Made by a program: the position numbers and the translations under genes. From Hymenobacter negativus (lineage in GTDB: Bacteria; Bacteroidota; Bacteroidia; Cytophagales; Hymenobacteraceae): a stretch of 64,000 bases of DNA. The stretch covers positions 62,001 to 126,000 of the forward strand of contig NZ_JAGETZ010000016.1 in the NCBI RefSeq assembly GCF_017571495.1, written 5' to 3'. Below are positions 1 to 9,279 of the stretch, piece by piece. Numbering within the stretch: the stretch's first letter is position 1; each line of letters starts with the position of its first letter. The notes beneath the pieces are model-generated. The model did no database searches and was not told the DNA's origin. It worked only from the letters and a program-made list of their open reading frames with translations.

Positions 1-124
1 TCCCGCTTGGCGCTGCCAAGTGAGCAAAAGCGAAGGTGGGGGCGCTCAGGCCCATGCTCAGCGCAGGCAGCAGCAACAGGGGCCGCAGGTAACGCCGATA
101 ATCGGTTCGTAAATTGTCCGTCAT
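1..124 (-). CDS. Secreted protein, N-terminal fragment (gene runs off the left edge)
   Basis: An ATG at 124-122 on the minus strand opens a frame that stays open to the window edge. The 41 visible codons give a basic start (MTDNLRTDYRRYLR), a leucine-rich stretch (PLLLLPALSMGLSA) and a plausible cleavage region, so the product is probably exported. The gene diverges from the LacI-family regulator, and the intergenic region holds a LacI-type operator. In Bacteroidota sugar loci the gene in this position is often a SusC-like TonB-dependent receptor. That identity is inference from context only, because no receptor domain is visible here. Confidence 0.55.
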   Translation of the reverse strand, partial: MTDNLRTDYRRYLRPLLLLPALSMGLSAPTFAFAHLAAPSG

Positions 125-294
125 GTGAGGGTGGGGTTTGTGACGATGGTGGGAACGCAGCGGGCCGAGGCTGGCAGTAGAGTGGGGCCGCAACGGGCCC
201 GCTAGCCTGGTCAGTGGGGACTTACCCCGTCGTCTGCTCTGCGAAGTACTGGATTCTTCCGGGCGATTACACCTAAACCACAATCCTTTATTTA

Positions 295-308
295 CGCAAA
301 CGTTTTCG
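295..308 (+). promoter_or_regulatory. LacI-type operator, copy 1
   Basis: CGCAAACGTTTTCG is a near-palindrome around a central CG, the usual shape of LacI/GalR-family operators. The identical 14-mer occurs in opposite genomic orientation at 9057-9070, before the giant glycosidase. In both places TAGATA follows shortly on the promoter side. Here the site ends 41 bp before a perfect -7 box for the regulator gene, so autoregulation is likely. The divergent gene at the left edge may share the site. Confidence 0.7.
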
Positions 309-349
309 GTAGATAGACTGAAACCCTTCCTTTTCCGGTTGTTAACTGT

Positions 350-357
350 TAGGTTTG
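350..357 (+). promoter_or_regulatory. -7 promoter box of the LacI-family gene
   Basis: TAGGTTTG matches the Bacteroidota -7 consensus TAnnTTTG exactly and lies 73 bp before the ATG at 430. No good TTTG -33 box lies 19-21 bp upstream, which would suit an activator-dependent promoter. That last point is inference. Confidence 0.55.
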
Positions 358-429
358 TATATACTGCGCGTTCGCTAATCTTTGTAGCAAGTTGCCTTTT
401 TCTCGTTTTTGCTTAATCTCTTTCCTGCC

Positions 430-1443
430 ATGACGCCTGTGAACCTCAAGTCGCTGTCTGAGCAGTTAAATCTGTCTATTGCCACGGTTTCCAGGGCATT
501 GCGGGATAGCCACGAAGTATCGGAAGCCACCAAAGTGCGGGTGCGGGCCTTGGCCAGTGCCTTGCACTACGAGCCCAATGCTTACGCCAGCAGCTTGCGC
601 CGCAACATCAGCAAAACCATCGGGGTGGTCATTCCGAAGGTGGCCAACCATTTTTTTGCCCTCGCCATCAACGGAATTGAGGAGGCGGCCCGCCAGAGCG
701 GCTACCACGTCCTCATTTACCTCACACACGATGACTACGAGCGCGAGATGTCCATTGTGCAGCATTTGAAGGGCGGGCGGGTCGATGGCTTACTCATGTC
801 GGTGGCCAGCGGCACGCAGGACTTTGCCCACCTTCGTAGCCTGAAGGACGCCAATATTCCCATCGTGTTTTTCGACCGGGTGTGCGCCGAAATTGAAACG
901 GCTAAAGTCACCACCAACGACTACGAAAGCGGCTATCAGGCCACCGAGCACCTTATTCAGGCCGGTTGCCGCACTATTGCCCACCTGCTCATTTCCAACA
1001 ACCTTTCCATCGGCCAGTTTCGCCACCAGGGCTACCTCGATGCCCTAACGGCCAACGACCAGGCCCCCGACCCGGACCTGGTAATGAGCGGTGTGATGGA
1101 CAACGAGCAGAACGTGGCCCTCATCCGGGAACTGCTACTGCGCCGGCCCGACATCGACGGCATTTTTGCCTCAGTTGAGCGTCTAGCCATCAGCGCCTAC
1201 CGCGTGTGTCATGAGCTGCAGCGCCGCATCCCGGAGGACGTGAAAATCATCGGCTTTTCCAACCTCGAAGCCGCTGCGCTGCTCGACCCGCCGCTGTCCA
1301 CCATCACCCAGCCTGCTTACGACATTGGTCGCGAAGCTGCCAAAATCCTGCTTCGCGCCGTAGAAAAGAAGAAAGCCGTGCTGTCCACTCAAAGCGTAGT
1401 GCTAGAGTCTACACTGTTCGCTCGGCAGTCTACGGGCAGCTGA
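430..1443 (+). CDS. LacI/GalR-family transcriptional regulator
   Basis: The 337-aa product has a LacI-type helix-turn-helix at about residues 4-57 (LKSLSEQLNLSIATVSRAL, then the hinge-helix region ending YASSLRR). A periplasmic-binding-protein-like sugar-sensing domain follows to the end (GVVIPKVANHFFALAINGIE; IGFSNLEAAALLDPPLSTI). The length is normal for the family. I chose ATG 430 because the longer frame would need a TTG at 409 and adds seven residues before the conserved HTH. The gene sits beside two secreted glycosidases and diverges from a probable secreted protein, so it is most likely the local carbohydrate regulator. Its own promoter carries a LacI-type operator. Confidence 0.93.
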   Translation: MTPVNLKSLSEQLNLSIATVSRALRDSHEVSEATKVRVRALASALHYEPNAYASSLRRNISKTIGVVIPKVANHFFALAINGIEEAARQSGYHVLIYLTHDDYEREMSIVQHLKGGRVDGLLMSVASGTQDFAHLRSLKDANIPIVFFDRVCAEIETAKVTTNDYESGYQATEHLIQAGCRTIAHLLISNNLSIGQFRHQGYLDALTANDQAPDPDLVMSGVMDNEQNVALIRELLLRRPDIDGIFASVERLAISAYRVCHELQRRIPEDVKIIGFSNLEAAALLDPPLSTITQPAYDIGREAAKILLRAVEKKKAVLSTQSVVLESTLFARQSTGS

Positions 1444-1462
1444 TTTGCCCGTCACCGTAAGC

Positions 1463-1517
1463 CACCTATCATCTTGAGTATGCTGCTTTAATTGCAGAAT
1501 GCTCAAGATGATAGGTG
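1463..1517. terminator. Bidirectional hairpin between convergent genes
   Basis: A perfect 16-bp inverted repeat (1463-1478 with 1502-1517) encloses a 23-nt loop. It lies between the end of the LacI gene and the end of the minus-strand glycosidase, so it can serve both. Confidence 0.75.
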
Positions 1518-1525
1518 ATTCTGAT

Positions 1526-3160
1526 TTATTGTTTCGTCACCTTTTGGCGCAACACTTCACCTGCCCCGGTCGTCACCGTGAGCATATACGTGCCAGCAGC
1601 CAGGCGGCTGATATCAACCGGCGTGGTAGCGGCCTGCTGCTGCCGTAGCACCTGCTGGCCTGTTAGGCTACGCAGCACCACTTCTACCGGTCCGGCTAGC
1701 CCATCGAGGGCGAAACTGCCGGTGGTGGGGTTGGGGTAAAGAGCAACAGCGGCCGTCGCTGGTCCGGCGGTGGCCGCCAGAGCCGTGGGCCGTTGCAGTA
1801 CAGGGGCCGCGTCGTTGTCGTCGTAGTAGGTTTTTGCTTCGTAGGTGCCCGCCGCTGTGAGGCGGTAGAGAATGCTCATATGGCCGCTAATGGTGCCAGT
1901 GCGCAGGTCAGTCGAAACGCCGGTGTAGCCTTCCAACTTGATGCGGGCCGAGGCCGTGCCCCGGTAAGTATTGTCGAGCGAGATGCTGTAGGTGCGGGAG
2001 GTCCCCGAGTTATTCATCAGGAGTACGGTGTAGCCAGTGGCATCGCGCATGCCCAGAAACACCAGGTCATCTTTGGAGTAGCTGGCGTTGGTTTCTTGGT
2101 CGCCTGGCATGTAGTTGGCCCGCTTGTTCTGGCTCAGCAGGGCGAAGTGGTGCATGGTTGAGCGACGAGAGTTATCGGGGTTGTAAAGCGAGAAATCGGT
2201 AGCGCCGTGGTCGCCGTCGTGTTCAAAAATACTCCATGGCGTTACGCAGAAGGCTCTTTTAGCCAAGGCCAGCTTAGTCATCGTTGCCACAAACTGGCCG
2301 GCGGTGAAACTGTAAGGTTTCCAAACGCTGGTGCCATTGGCTTCGGTGTTCACTTCAGTCACGGCCATGCGCAGGTCGGTCCAGGTCGCATCGATGTTGT
2401 GACGGGTGGTATTTACATTATCCAGATAGCCCTGGATGGCATCAAATCGGCTGGTGAGTACTTGCTCACGATTGCCTTGGCTGTCGTAGTAATGAAATGA
2501 AAAGGTGTCGAGCAGCGGAATCTTACGTGTGCCGACCGTCACATACTCATCGCCCACGTCGCTGATAAAGTTGGAGTAATACAGCGAGATTGGCTGGTCA
2601 TAAAACAGGCGGAAGTCGCCCCCAATAATTTTACAGTTGTTGTTGGCCTGCTTCACCAGTCGTGCTATAGCCTTGAACCGGTCGCGGAACCCGTAGTAGC
2701 TCAGTCCCAGATAGGGTTTGTTGTTGGTTACCCAGTCGGTCAAGCTCATTTGGTCGGGCGAGGGGTCGGCCTCGTTGCCAATGGCAAAATAGCTCACGCC
2801 GTTGCTTGTGAAGTAGTTGACCCAAGTAGTTACCTGCGCATCAGTCAGGTTGATGGACAATTGCACTAGCGGTTCGCCATTGAGGCTATTCTTGATGTAG
2901 TTCACTGACGGCAGCCAGTTTTCTTTTACCGACCAGTCACGCGATGTGCTGGTGTTTCGGTTCAACTCTTCCCCGCCGAGGCGGTAAATTTTCATATTAG
3001 CGTTGTTCAGGTCAGCCGTGATGGTGGCATTGGGCTGGCTATACCAGTAGTTGACGCCGAAGAAATTGCTGCTTACGGGTACGCCTTGCGCGGCGGCCGG
3101 GAGCGTAGCTGCGCCGGCAGCCAGTAAGGATAAAAGGGCGATGCGAAACTGTTTTTGCAT
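1526..3160 (-). CDS. Secreted clan GH-A-like glycoside hydrolase with T9SS sorting domain
   Basis: The 544-aa product begins at ATG 3160 (MQKQFRIALLSLLAAG), which gives a clean signal peptide ending near PAAAQG; the longer frame only adds sequence before it. Residues about 30-380 look like a TIM-barrel glycosidase: IGNEADP places a candidate acid/base Glu at 130, SFHYYD follows at about 221, and VTEVNTE places a candidate nucleophile Glu at 269. A beta-rich domain follows, then a C-terminal type IX sorting domain beginning at LYPNPTTGSF. The enzyme should therefore be exported by the Sec system and then across the outer membrane. I cannot assign a GH family or substrate by eye. It shares the locus with the giant glycosidase but has no LacI operator directly upstream. 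Confidence 0.8.
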   Translation of the reverse strand: MQKQFRIALLSLLAAGAATLPAAAQGVPVSSNFFGVNYWYSQPNATITADLNNANMKIYRLGGEELNRNTSTSRDWSVKENWLPSVNYIKNSLNGEPLVQLSINLTDAQVTTWVNYFTSNGVSYFAIGNEADPSPDQMSLTDWVTNNKPYLGLSYYGFRDRFKAIARLVKQANNNCKIIGGDFRLFYDQPISLYYSNFISDVGDEYVTVGTRKIPLLDTFSFHYYDSQGNREQVLTSRFDAIQGYLDNVNTTRHNIDATWTDLRMAVTEVNTEANGTSVWKPYSFTAGQFVATMTKLALAKRAFCVTPWSIFEHDGDHGATDFSLYNPDNSRRSTMHHFALLSQNKRANYMPGDQETNASYSKDDLVFLGMRDATGYTVLLMNNSGTSRTYSISLDNTYRGTASARIKLEGYTGVSTDLRTGTISGHMSILYRLTAAGTYEAKTYYDDNDAAPVLQRPTALAATAGPATAAVALYPNPTTGSFALDGLAGPVEVVLRSLTGQQVLRQQQAATTPVDISRLAAGTYMLTVTTGAGEVLRQKVTKQ

Positions 3161-3270
3161 TGATTGTGAGAATTTTGGGATGGAGAAAGAAATAATAGGG
3201 TAGGGCATAGCTCCGCCAGGAACAGTGAAAAATGCCCTCAGAATGAGTTGGTTGTGACTTTAAAAAGAGG

Positions 3271-3373
3271 CGGCCATGCTGAGCGAAGCCGGAGCATCTC
3301 TACTGCGTGAGTAATCCAATAAACAGGGTCTACTAGTGCGGTAAAAGATACTTTGCTGTGCCCGGCATGGCCG
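3271..3373. repeat. Dispersed CATGCTGAGC palindromic repeat, copy 1
   Basis: The arms CGGCCATGC (3271-3279) and GCATGGCCG (3365-3373) close a long imperfect palindrome containing GCTGAGCGAAGC and GCATCTC. Related copies occur at 52395-52487 and 53041-53147, with a single arm at 23023-23055. It sits between two minus-strand glycosidase genes. Confidence 0.65.
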
Positions 3374-3402
3374 TTCTATTGGGCCTGGTAGCCCATTTTA
3401 GC

Positions 3403-6400
3403 TTATTCCAGCACCACGCGCTTGGTCAGCGTCTGGCCTTCCGCCTGCACGCGGAGCGTATACACGCCCACAGTCAACGGCTGGGTAACAAACTCTGCCG
3501 TAGCGCCGGCTACCGTCAGGCCAATGGTGCGCGTGAGCACCGCTTGTCCCAGGGCATTAAACAAGGTGGCGCGCACCTCGCGCTGGCCCGCCAGTGGCGG
3601 CAGCGACACCGTGAAACGGCCGTGGGCCGGGTTTGGATAGATGCTGACCGAGGCCGCGTTCAACTCCACTTTCGTAGCCGTCACATTGGCTGGGCGCAGC
3701 ACCACGCTGAAGCGGCCCGTGCCGGCCGTGGCCGAAGCCAGCGTGAAGTTGTAGTGGGTGCCCGCCGTGAGAAGCTGCTGAGTGCCCATAATGGCATCAC
3801 GTAGGTAGGCGGTGGTGGTCCCGAAGTTGGCCAAATCAGCCACTTCGAAGCTGAAATTGCCTGCTTGGGGTGCGCGCAGGGCCAGCGGCACTATTACTTC
3901 AGTGCTGCCTAGCGGAGCAAGGCCGTTGATGGCAAGCACATTGTTGCCACTCAGCGAGGCCAAATCTAAGCCGGTGGGGTTGGGCAACTTGGTGGCATCA
4001 AAGGCAGCCTCAGTGCCTGCCGTAGCGCCTTGCTCCAAATAGATGAAAGCGTCGTCGTTCAGGCTGCCGCCGGTGAGTGTGAGGTGGAGCAGAGGCCGCG
4101 TATCGACTACCCCGCGCCCAAAAGTAGGTTGCGCGCCGAAGGTGGTGACGCGGTTAGCGTTGGTCAGGTTCACGGCGCCGGGCGTGCCAGTGGCGCTCAC
4201 CCGGGCGAAGTAGCCCGAGCCGGCCACAATCAGCGGCGAGGTGCCGATGCCGTTGGCGAAGCTACGGTAGGTGCCAGCATATTGGCCGGTGCTCTGGTAC
4301 ACGTACATAGCGGCATCCATGCCGGGGCGTTGGGAGGCCGTCACGGTGTTCCAGTCGAGCGGAGAAGGGTAGGGGTTACCCAGCAACTGCCAGCCAGCGT
4401 TGGCATCATTGCCCCGGTTGAGGGGGCCGGAGGCCTGCGCGGCGTTGTTGAACGTGCCGGTGAAGGAAATGGGGGCAGTCGTGGCCAGTGCGTTCACGGT
4501 GTAGCCGTAAGAAGGCAACATGATATCCGTGGCGCTGGCAGGTGAAAACCAGCCTTTGTCAAATGCGCTGTAGTTCGACGAGACCGTAGCCAACCGGCTT
4601 TCATCATATCCAAACACTGTGGGGAAGGGCGACACCGAACTGGGTGTAGCGCTGCTGTTATAAGCTGTATTGAAGGTAGGCGCGAAGCCTGTGGTAGCGA
4701 GGCTGCTGAATGGCACACTAGTCACTGGCGAGCTAAAGTGGCGGTAAGCCGCGCCCGTTACCGAACTGGTGACTGCACGCTGCATGGTGCCTGCACCGCT
4801 TACCACGCCGCCGCTGTTATCAACCAGCGCCGTACCAGTAGCCGATGAAAGAAGCACGAATGGCTGACCGCCGGTGGCCAGGTTGCCGCTTTGCAGGCGG
4901 GCTACTTGGGCTACACTCACAGCCTGGCTCAGGGTGAGGCCGAGGGCGTTGTTCACCGTCAGGTTACGCACCTGGCCGGGTAGGCCTGCGCCGGTGGCCT
5001 GGGTTGCCGTGCCATTGTAAGTGTAAGAGGCATCGGGCGAGAACGTGCGGGTGCCGCTCACCTGAACAGCGCCCGTAGCACCCGTGGCCGCAATACCAGC
5101 CGGGTCGCAGATTTGCAATTCGGCACCGGCTTGTAGCGCAAAAGAAGCACCGCCGCTCAGTGTCTGGCAGTTGCTGATGAACAAGCCACCAGTCTGCACC
5201 TGCACCGCGCTGGCCACGGTGGTCGGGCCCATTAGTGTGAGCGTGCCGCCACTCAGCACCGTAATGCTGTTGTAGCTGCCGCCGGCCCCCATCGTTTGGC
5301 CATTGGCTACTACCAAGTCGGGGCCGGTCACGGCGTTGCGCAGGCTCTGGATGTAGTCGATGTTGGGCTGGCCGAAGCCGAAGCCCCAGTTGAAGGCCGT
5401 GCTCTTGCTAAGCGCACCCTTGGCCCCGTTGAAGGCATTCACATCCTGGGTGGAGTTTAGCGGATAGTGGAAGGTGCCGCCACCGGCATCGGTTCCATCG
5501 GGCGAAGTCATCTTGGCGCCCGTCACCGACAGGTAAAGGGCCGAGGGTACACCTGCATTTCCGCCTCCCTTGGTAGCATAGGTATGAATAGCTCCACTTA
5601 CGCCCGCCGCCGTTCCAGTTTTTATCATCACCATGTCATACTGCGTGATGTTGAACGAGTTGCTGGTGGCCAGATTGGTTAGGTAAGTTGCATTGTCTAG
5701 CAGCAGGTCCAGCGTGAAATCTGACGCATCCACATCGGGCACGTAGCCGGTGGGGCCAGCCAAGCGGCGCAACACAATGGTAGTGCCACTACGCAGGTCG
5801 CTCCAGAAAGGTGTGTTGGCAAAGCTGTACTTGCCGCCGTTGTCGGCCGTGTTGTTGGTTTCGAAGTCCTTCACAATCAGGTTGCGCACGTCGAGGTGGT
5901 CCTGAATAACGAGCAGTTCCATGCCGTCGGTGTTGCCGTTGGCATCATTCGAGCCGTTGTACACACGGTTTACTACGATGCCGGGCGGTGTGAATGCTTG
6001 GTTACGAAGCAGTTGGATGTAGCTGATGTTGCCAGTGCCGAAGCCGTAGCCCCAGTTGCGGGTGGTGCTGGTGCTGCTGGCTGCGCTGGTGCTATTGTAG
6101 TCGGCCGTAGTCTGGGCCGGGTTCAGCGGGTAGAGGAATGCACCCGTGCTCAACACGGTATTGAAAACCAGTTTTGGGCCAGTCAGACCGGTGTAGAGGA
6201 CGTTGGCGCTGCCGTTGTTCGAAACCAAGGCATGCACCGGGTTGTCGATGCCGCTGGCGAGGCCGGTTTTCAGCAGCACCATGTCGGTATTGGTGAGGTT
6301 GAAGTTCTGACCCGTGGTCGACAAATCGGCTAGATAGGTGGTGTTTTCCATCAGCAGGTCCACTGTGAAGTCCGACGCATCGGTATCCGTCACGTAGCCG

Positions 6401-8772
6401 GCGATGCCGGAAGCTAGCCGGCGTAGTACGATGGTGGTGCCAATGCGCAAGTCCTTCCACAGCGCATTGTCCTTAAACTGAATCTTGCCGCCCGTATCAC
6501 TGGTCAGGCTGCTCTCAAAGTCTTTCACAATCAGACCACGAATGTCTAGGTGGTCCTGCGTCACAAGCAGTTCCGCGGCATCGGTCGAGCCATCCGACGT
6601 CGAGCTGCCGTTGTACACGCGGTTCACCACGATGCCCGTGATGGGCTGCTCTACAAACGTCAGCTTTGAGAAGTTAAGGCTGGCACTCACGATGTCAAAC
6701 TTGAGCGTCGCATTGGGCGAAGCTTCCAAGTACACATTGTTGATAATCAAGTCCTGGTAGGTGCCAAAGCCGCCCGTTGCGGGTACCACGACCACACCGG
6801 TTTTGTCCACATCATCTGCCGACAGCCGTAGCGAGCCTGTCGAAGTTGCTCCTGTCGAAACCCGCACTGTCACGCGGTACAGGCCAGTGCGCAGGATGTT
6901 CACGGTGTATTTCAACCATTCGCCCGTGGCCGAGTAGCCCACGTTGGTATAGCCGCCATCACCATTCTCGGTGTCCACGCTTTCCGTGGAGCGGGGCACG
7001 GTGGGGTCTACGGCCGCACCGCGGTTAGCCACATCCGAGTCGTTGAAAGCGACACCCTGGCCGCCGTTGTCGTATTCCACGGCTTTTATCACGCCCGGAA
7101 TCACAGCCGCCGTGCCGGTGTAAGGGGTGCGAATGCAGGTACTCACTTGCACGTAGTTGGCCTTCGTTACCACGATGGTGGTGTCCGAATTTACCAGCGT
7201 CATGGTCACGGTGGGGTTGCCGGCGATAGAATAGGTCACGGCTGGCGGATTTTTGCCGGTACCGGTGGCGGGCGTTGCACCTGCTCCAAAGTTCCAGTTA
7301 ATCGATGTGGATTCGCCCAGCACCATGGCCGAATACGTTACGGCTTCGGGAGCAACGCAGGTAAAGGTTTTATCAGCTGTGAAGTTAGCCAGCGTGAAAG
7401 TCTGACCGGGACTGAGGTAGGTGGGCGGCAGCGTTTGTTGCGCGTGCTGCAGCGAATACACAATTTTGCGTGTCAGCGCACCTTGCGCGTTGAACAACAG
7501 CACCAGCGTCGACTGCGCATAAATCTTGTCGTTATAAGCGGCGTTGATACCGGCCGGCACGTTGATTTTGAGGGCTGCTGCGCCCGGCACGGTGTTCCCG
7601 TTTAGCTGCACCGTGAAATCGTAGTCCGTCACGTCGCTTTCGTTCAGCACCATCACGGCCGTGGTGCCGTTGTCGGTGCTGCAGAGTTCCTTCACCAGCG
7701 TCTGGTTGTCGGTGGCGTTGAGGTTGGTGCCGTGCAGGTTTTCCGACACCAGCATCTCGTGCCAGAAAGCGGAGCGTGGCTTCACAGTAGCAGCCGTTGC
7801 CCCATCGAGGTAGCCCAGGTCGCCCGCACCCCGGGCGCCGCTGCCTTCGTGAATGGACCATGCCTGCATCGATACCCCCTCGTACTTCATACCCACCCCA
7901 AATATTTCGGCCCAGAACTGGCCATTGAGGAAGGAATGCACGCCTACGCCTTCCACGGTATTAGCGGTCGGGTTGGCATAGTCGACGTTGAATTCGGTGA
8001 GGGCCCAACGCAGGGCGTTTGCCCCGGTGCGGTTGTGCAGGGTATTGGCGTTTGCCATCAACCCTAGCAAGCTAACCACATTGTTGGTCAGGTTGGTGGT
8101 GCCACTCGTCACCTGGGCCCGCGTTTGGGTGCCTGCAAAAGGGTAGGTGTGAAACGAGATGATGTCGATGTAATAACGGCCGTTGGCATCGGTGCCAGTG
8201 ATGTCGTTCGCACCGCCGACCAGAGCGGGGAAGTAGCTATTATAGGAGGCGTTTTCCGGGCCCACCGTCAGAATGGTGGGGTCTACCGCTTTCATGGCCG
8301 AGGCAAAAGCCTTGATGTAGGTTTCCACACCCGCTACGCTCACCGGATTGGACTGTGTAGCATTATTGAGGTCGGGCTCGTTGCCAATAATCCAGTACTT
8401 GACGTTGCGGCCCATAGTGATGTTCACGTGTTGCACCACCTGCGCGGCCTGCGCGGCCGTGAAGCGGCCACGTCCTTCCGAAACCTGCACCATCGGCTCG
8501 GCCCCAATACGCCGTACAGAGTCAATCAGGGCAATGTATTGGGCGTTGGTCACCAGATTGGAATTTACGCCGTTGCCGCCAATGCGAATCATCTGGACTT
8601 TTGACTGCTTCACCATTGGCCAAAGCCGGTCGAGCTGTCCGTTGAAAACCTGTGTGCCGAGGGCGGTGGGCAGCCAGGCATTCTGGCCCGTGAGGTAGGG
8701 CGAAATGGCCTGGCCGTAGCTGGTATTCAGCGCCAGCCAGCTAAACAGTAAAATTGATAGCAGTTTCTTCAT
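3403..8772 (-). CDS. Giant modular secreted glycosidase (GH-A barrel, PKD-like, CBM6, duplicated module, T9SS)
   Basis: The 1789-aa product starts at ATG 8772 (MKKLLSILLFSWLALN), a clear signal peptide. The frame extends 121 codons further upstream, but that stretch covers the promoter and operator. Residues about 22-440 form a GH-A-type barrel with GNEPD (candidate acid/base Glu132) and LTEFNVDY (candidate nucleophile Glu260). A PKD-like segment covers about 480-545. A CBM6-like module covers about 563-708 (AVEYDNGGQGVAFNDSD; VGYSATGEWLKYTV). Two tandem copies of an approximately 205-aa unknown module beginning GIVVNRVYNGS cover about 712-1130. Beta-rich linker repeats and a T9SS sorting domain (IYPNPAHGRF) complete it. 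A LacI operator lies 285 bp before the ATG. The substrate is not clear from sequence. Confidence 0.85.
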   Translation of the reverse strand: MKKLLSILLFSWLALNTSYGQAISPYLTGQNAWLPTALGTQVFNGQLDRLWPMVKQSKVQMIRIGGNGVNSNLVTNAQYIALIDSVRRIGAEPMVQVSEGRGRFTAAQAAQVVQHVNITMGRNVKYWIIGNEPDLNNATQSNPVSVAGVETYIKAFASAMKAVDPTILTVGPENASYNSYFPALVGGANDITGTDANGRYYIDIISFHTYPFAGTQTRAQVTSGTTNLTNNVVSLLGLMANANTLHNRTGANALRWALTEFNVDYANPTANTVEGVGVHSFLNGQFWAEIFGVGMKYEGVSMQAWSIHEGSGARGAGDLGYLDGATAATVKPRSAFWHEMLVSENLHGTNLNATDNQTLVKELCSTDNGTTAVMVLNESDVTDYDFTVQLNGNTVPGAAALKINVPAGINAAYNDKIYAQSTLVLLFNAQGALTRKIVYSLQHAQQTLPPTYLSPGQTFTLANFTADKTFTCVAPEAVTYSAMVLGESTSINWNFGAGATPATGTGKNPPAVTYSIAGNPTVTMTLVNSDTTIVVTKANYVQVSTCIRTPYTGTAAVIPGVIKAVEYDNGGQGVAFNDSDVANRGAAVDPTVPRSTESVDTENGDGGYTNVGYSATGEWLKYTVNILRTGLYRVTVRVSTGATSTGSLRLSADDVDKTGVVVVPATGGFGTYQDLIINNVYLEASPNATLKFDIVSASLNFSKLTFVEQPITGIVVNRVYNGSSTSDGSTDAAELLVTQDHLDIRGLIVKDFESSLTSDTGGKIQFKDNALWKDLRIGTTIVLRRLASGIAGYVTDTDASDFTVDLLMENTTYLADLSTTGQNFNLTNTDMVLLKTGLASGIDNPVHALVSNNGSANVLYTGLTGPKLVFNTVLSTGAFLYPLNPAQTTADYNSTSAASSTSTTRNWGYGFGTGNISYIQLLRNQAFTPPGIVVNRVYNGSNDANGNTDGMELLVIQDHLDVRNLIVKDFETNNTADNGGKYSFANTPFWSDLRSGTTIVLRRLAGPTGYVPDVDASDFTLDLLLDNATYLTNLATSNSFNITQYDMVMIKTGTAAGVSGAIHTYATKGGGNAGVPSALYLSVTGAKMTSPDGTDAGGGTFHYPLNSTQDVNAFNGAKGALSKSTAFNWGFGFGQPNIDYIQSLRNAVTGPDLVVANGQTMGAGGSYNSITVLSGGTLTLMGPTTVASAVQVQTGGLFISNCQTLSGGASFALQAGAELQICDPAGIAATGATGAVQVSGTRTFSPDASYTYNGTATQATGAGLPGQVRNLTVNNALGLTLSQAVSVAQVARLQSGNLATGGQPFVLLSSATGTALVDNSGGVVSGAGTMQRAVTSSVTGAAYRHFSSPVTSVPFSSLATTGFAPTFNTAYNSSATPSSVSPFPTVFGYDESRLATVSSNYSAFDKGWFSPASATDIMLPSYGYTVNALATTAPISFTGTFNNAAQASGPLNRGNDANAGWQLLGNPYPSPLDWNTVTASQRPGMDAAMYVYQSTGQYAGTYRSFANGIGTSPLIVAGSGYFARVSATGTPGAVNLTNANRVTTFGAQPTFGRGVVDTRPLLHLTLTGGSLNDDAFIYLEQGATAGTEAAFDATKLPNPTGLDLASLSGNNVLAINGLAPLGSTEVIVPLALRAPQAGNFSFEVADLANFGTTTAYLRDAIMGTQQLLTAGTHYNFTLASATAGTGRFSVVLRPANVTATKVELNAASVSIYPNPAHGRFTVSLPPLAGQREVRATLFNALGQAVLTRTIGLTVAGATAEFVTQPLTVGVYTLRVQAEGQTLTKRVVLE

Positions 8773-9003
8773 GGAGGTGGGAGTTTGGGTAATTTGAGAG
8801 CGGTAAAGAGCAGCGAAGCCGGCGCAGAAATACGTCGGGGAGGGCCAGCTGAAAAACATCAGTGGCGCATAGTTTCCAGAAAATGAGGGACTAAAGCTGA
8901 GAAAGGCAGCTTCAGTTAGTTGCCAGATAGCTTCGAATCTGGCGCATGCACATATTGGGCAACATGGCCGGGCAGAAACTGGCCAATGGGAGTAACAAGC
9001 CAT

Positions 9004-9011
9004 TAAAGGTA
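9004..9011 (-). promoter_or_regulatory. Candidate -7 box of the giant glycosidase gene
   Basis: Read on the minus strand, TACCTTTA matches seven of the eight positions of TAnnTTTG. It lies 45 bp downstream of the LacI operator, close to the 41-bp spacing seen at the regulator gene. It would give a leader of about 230 nt. Confidence 0.4.
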
Positions 9012-9056
9012 TCGGCCTGCTTTGCCTAAAAGCTAGAATACTACCGGATTTATCTA

Positions 9057-9070
9057 CGAAAACGTTTGCG
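9057..9070 (-). promoter_or_regulatory. LacI-type operator, copy 2
   Basis: On the minus strand this reads CGCAAACGTTTTCG, identical to copy 1 at 295-308 and in the same orientation relative to its downstream gene. TAGATAAA follows, as TAGATAGA does at copy 1. It therefore links the giant glycosidase to the LacI-family regulator. Confidence 0.7.
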
Positions 9071-9279
9071 GTAGTTTGCGGGTCTAGTTTCCGGCCGGCT
9101 GGCGTTGGGCAATAGGCAAATACCGCTTCAACCAACCAAGCTGCTTATATTCATTCTCTCATGGGCTGGTTTGCAGCCAGTCGCTGCCGCGCCGTGAGTC
9201 CTCACCTTTGGCCCGAAACTAACCAATTGAAATTGGAGGAAGTTGTACCTTCACTGCTCCAATCCCACCCCTCAATAAT

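Larger units (their letters stand above)
8773..9279. other. 507-bp divergent intergenic region
   Basis: This stretch separates the giant glycosidase from hmgA. It holds the LacI operator and candidate -7 box described separately. The minus-strand frame stays open through it, but it lacks a signal peptide and family similarity, so I read it as non-coding. Confidence 0.6.

Noticed and set aside
8773..9135. 121-codon N-terminal extension of the giant glycosidase
   Set aside because: It overlaps the LacI operator and candidate promoter, and a strong signal peptide starts at ATG 8772.
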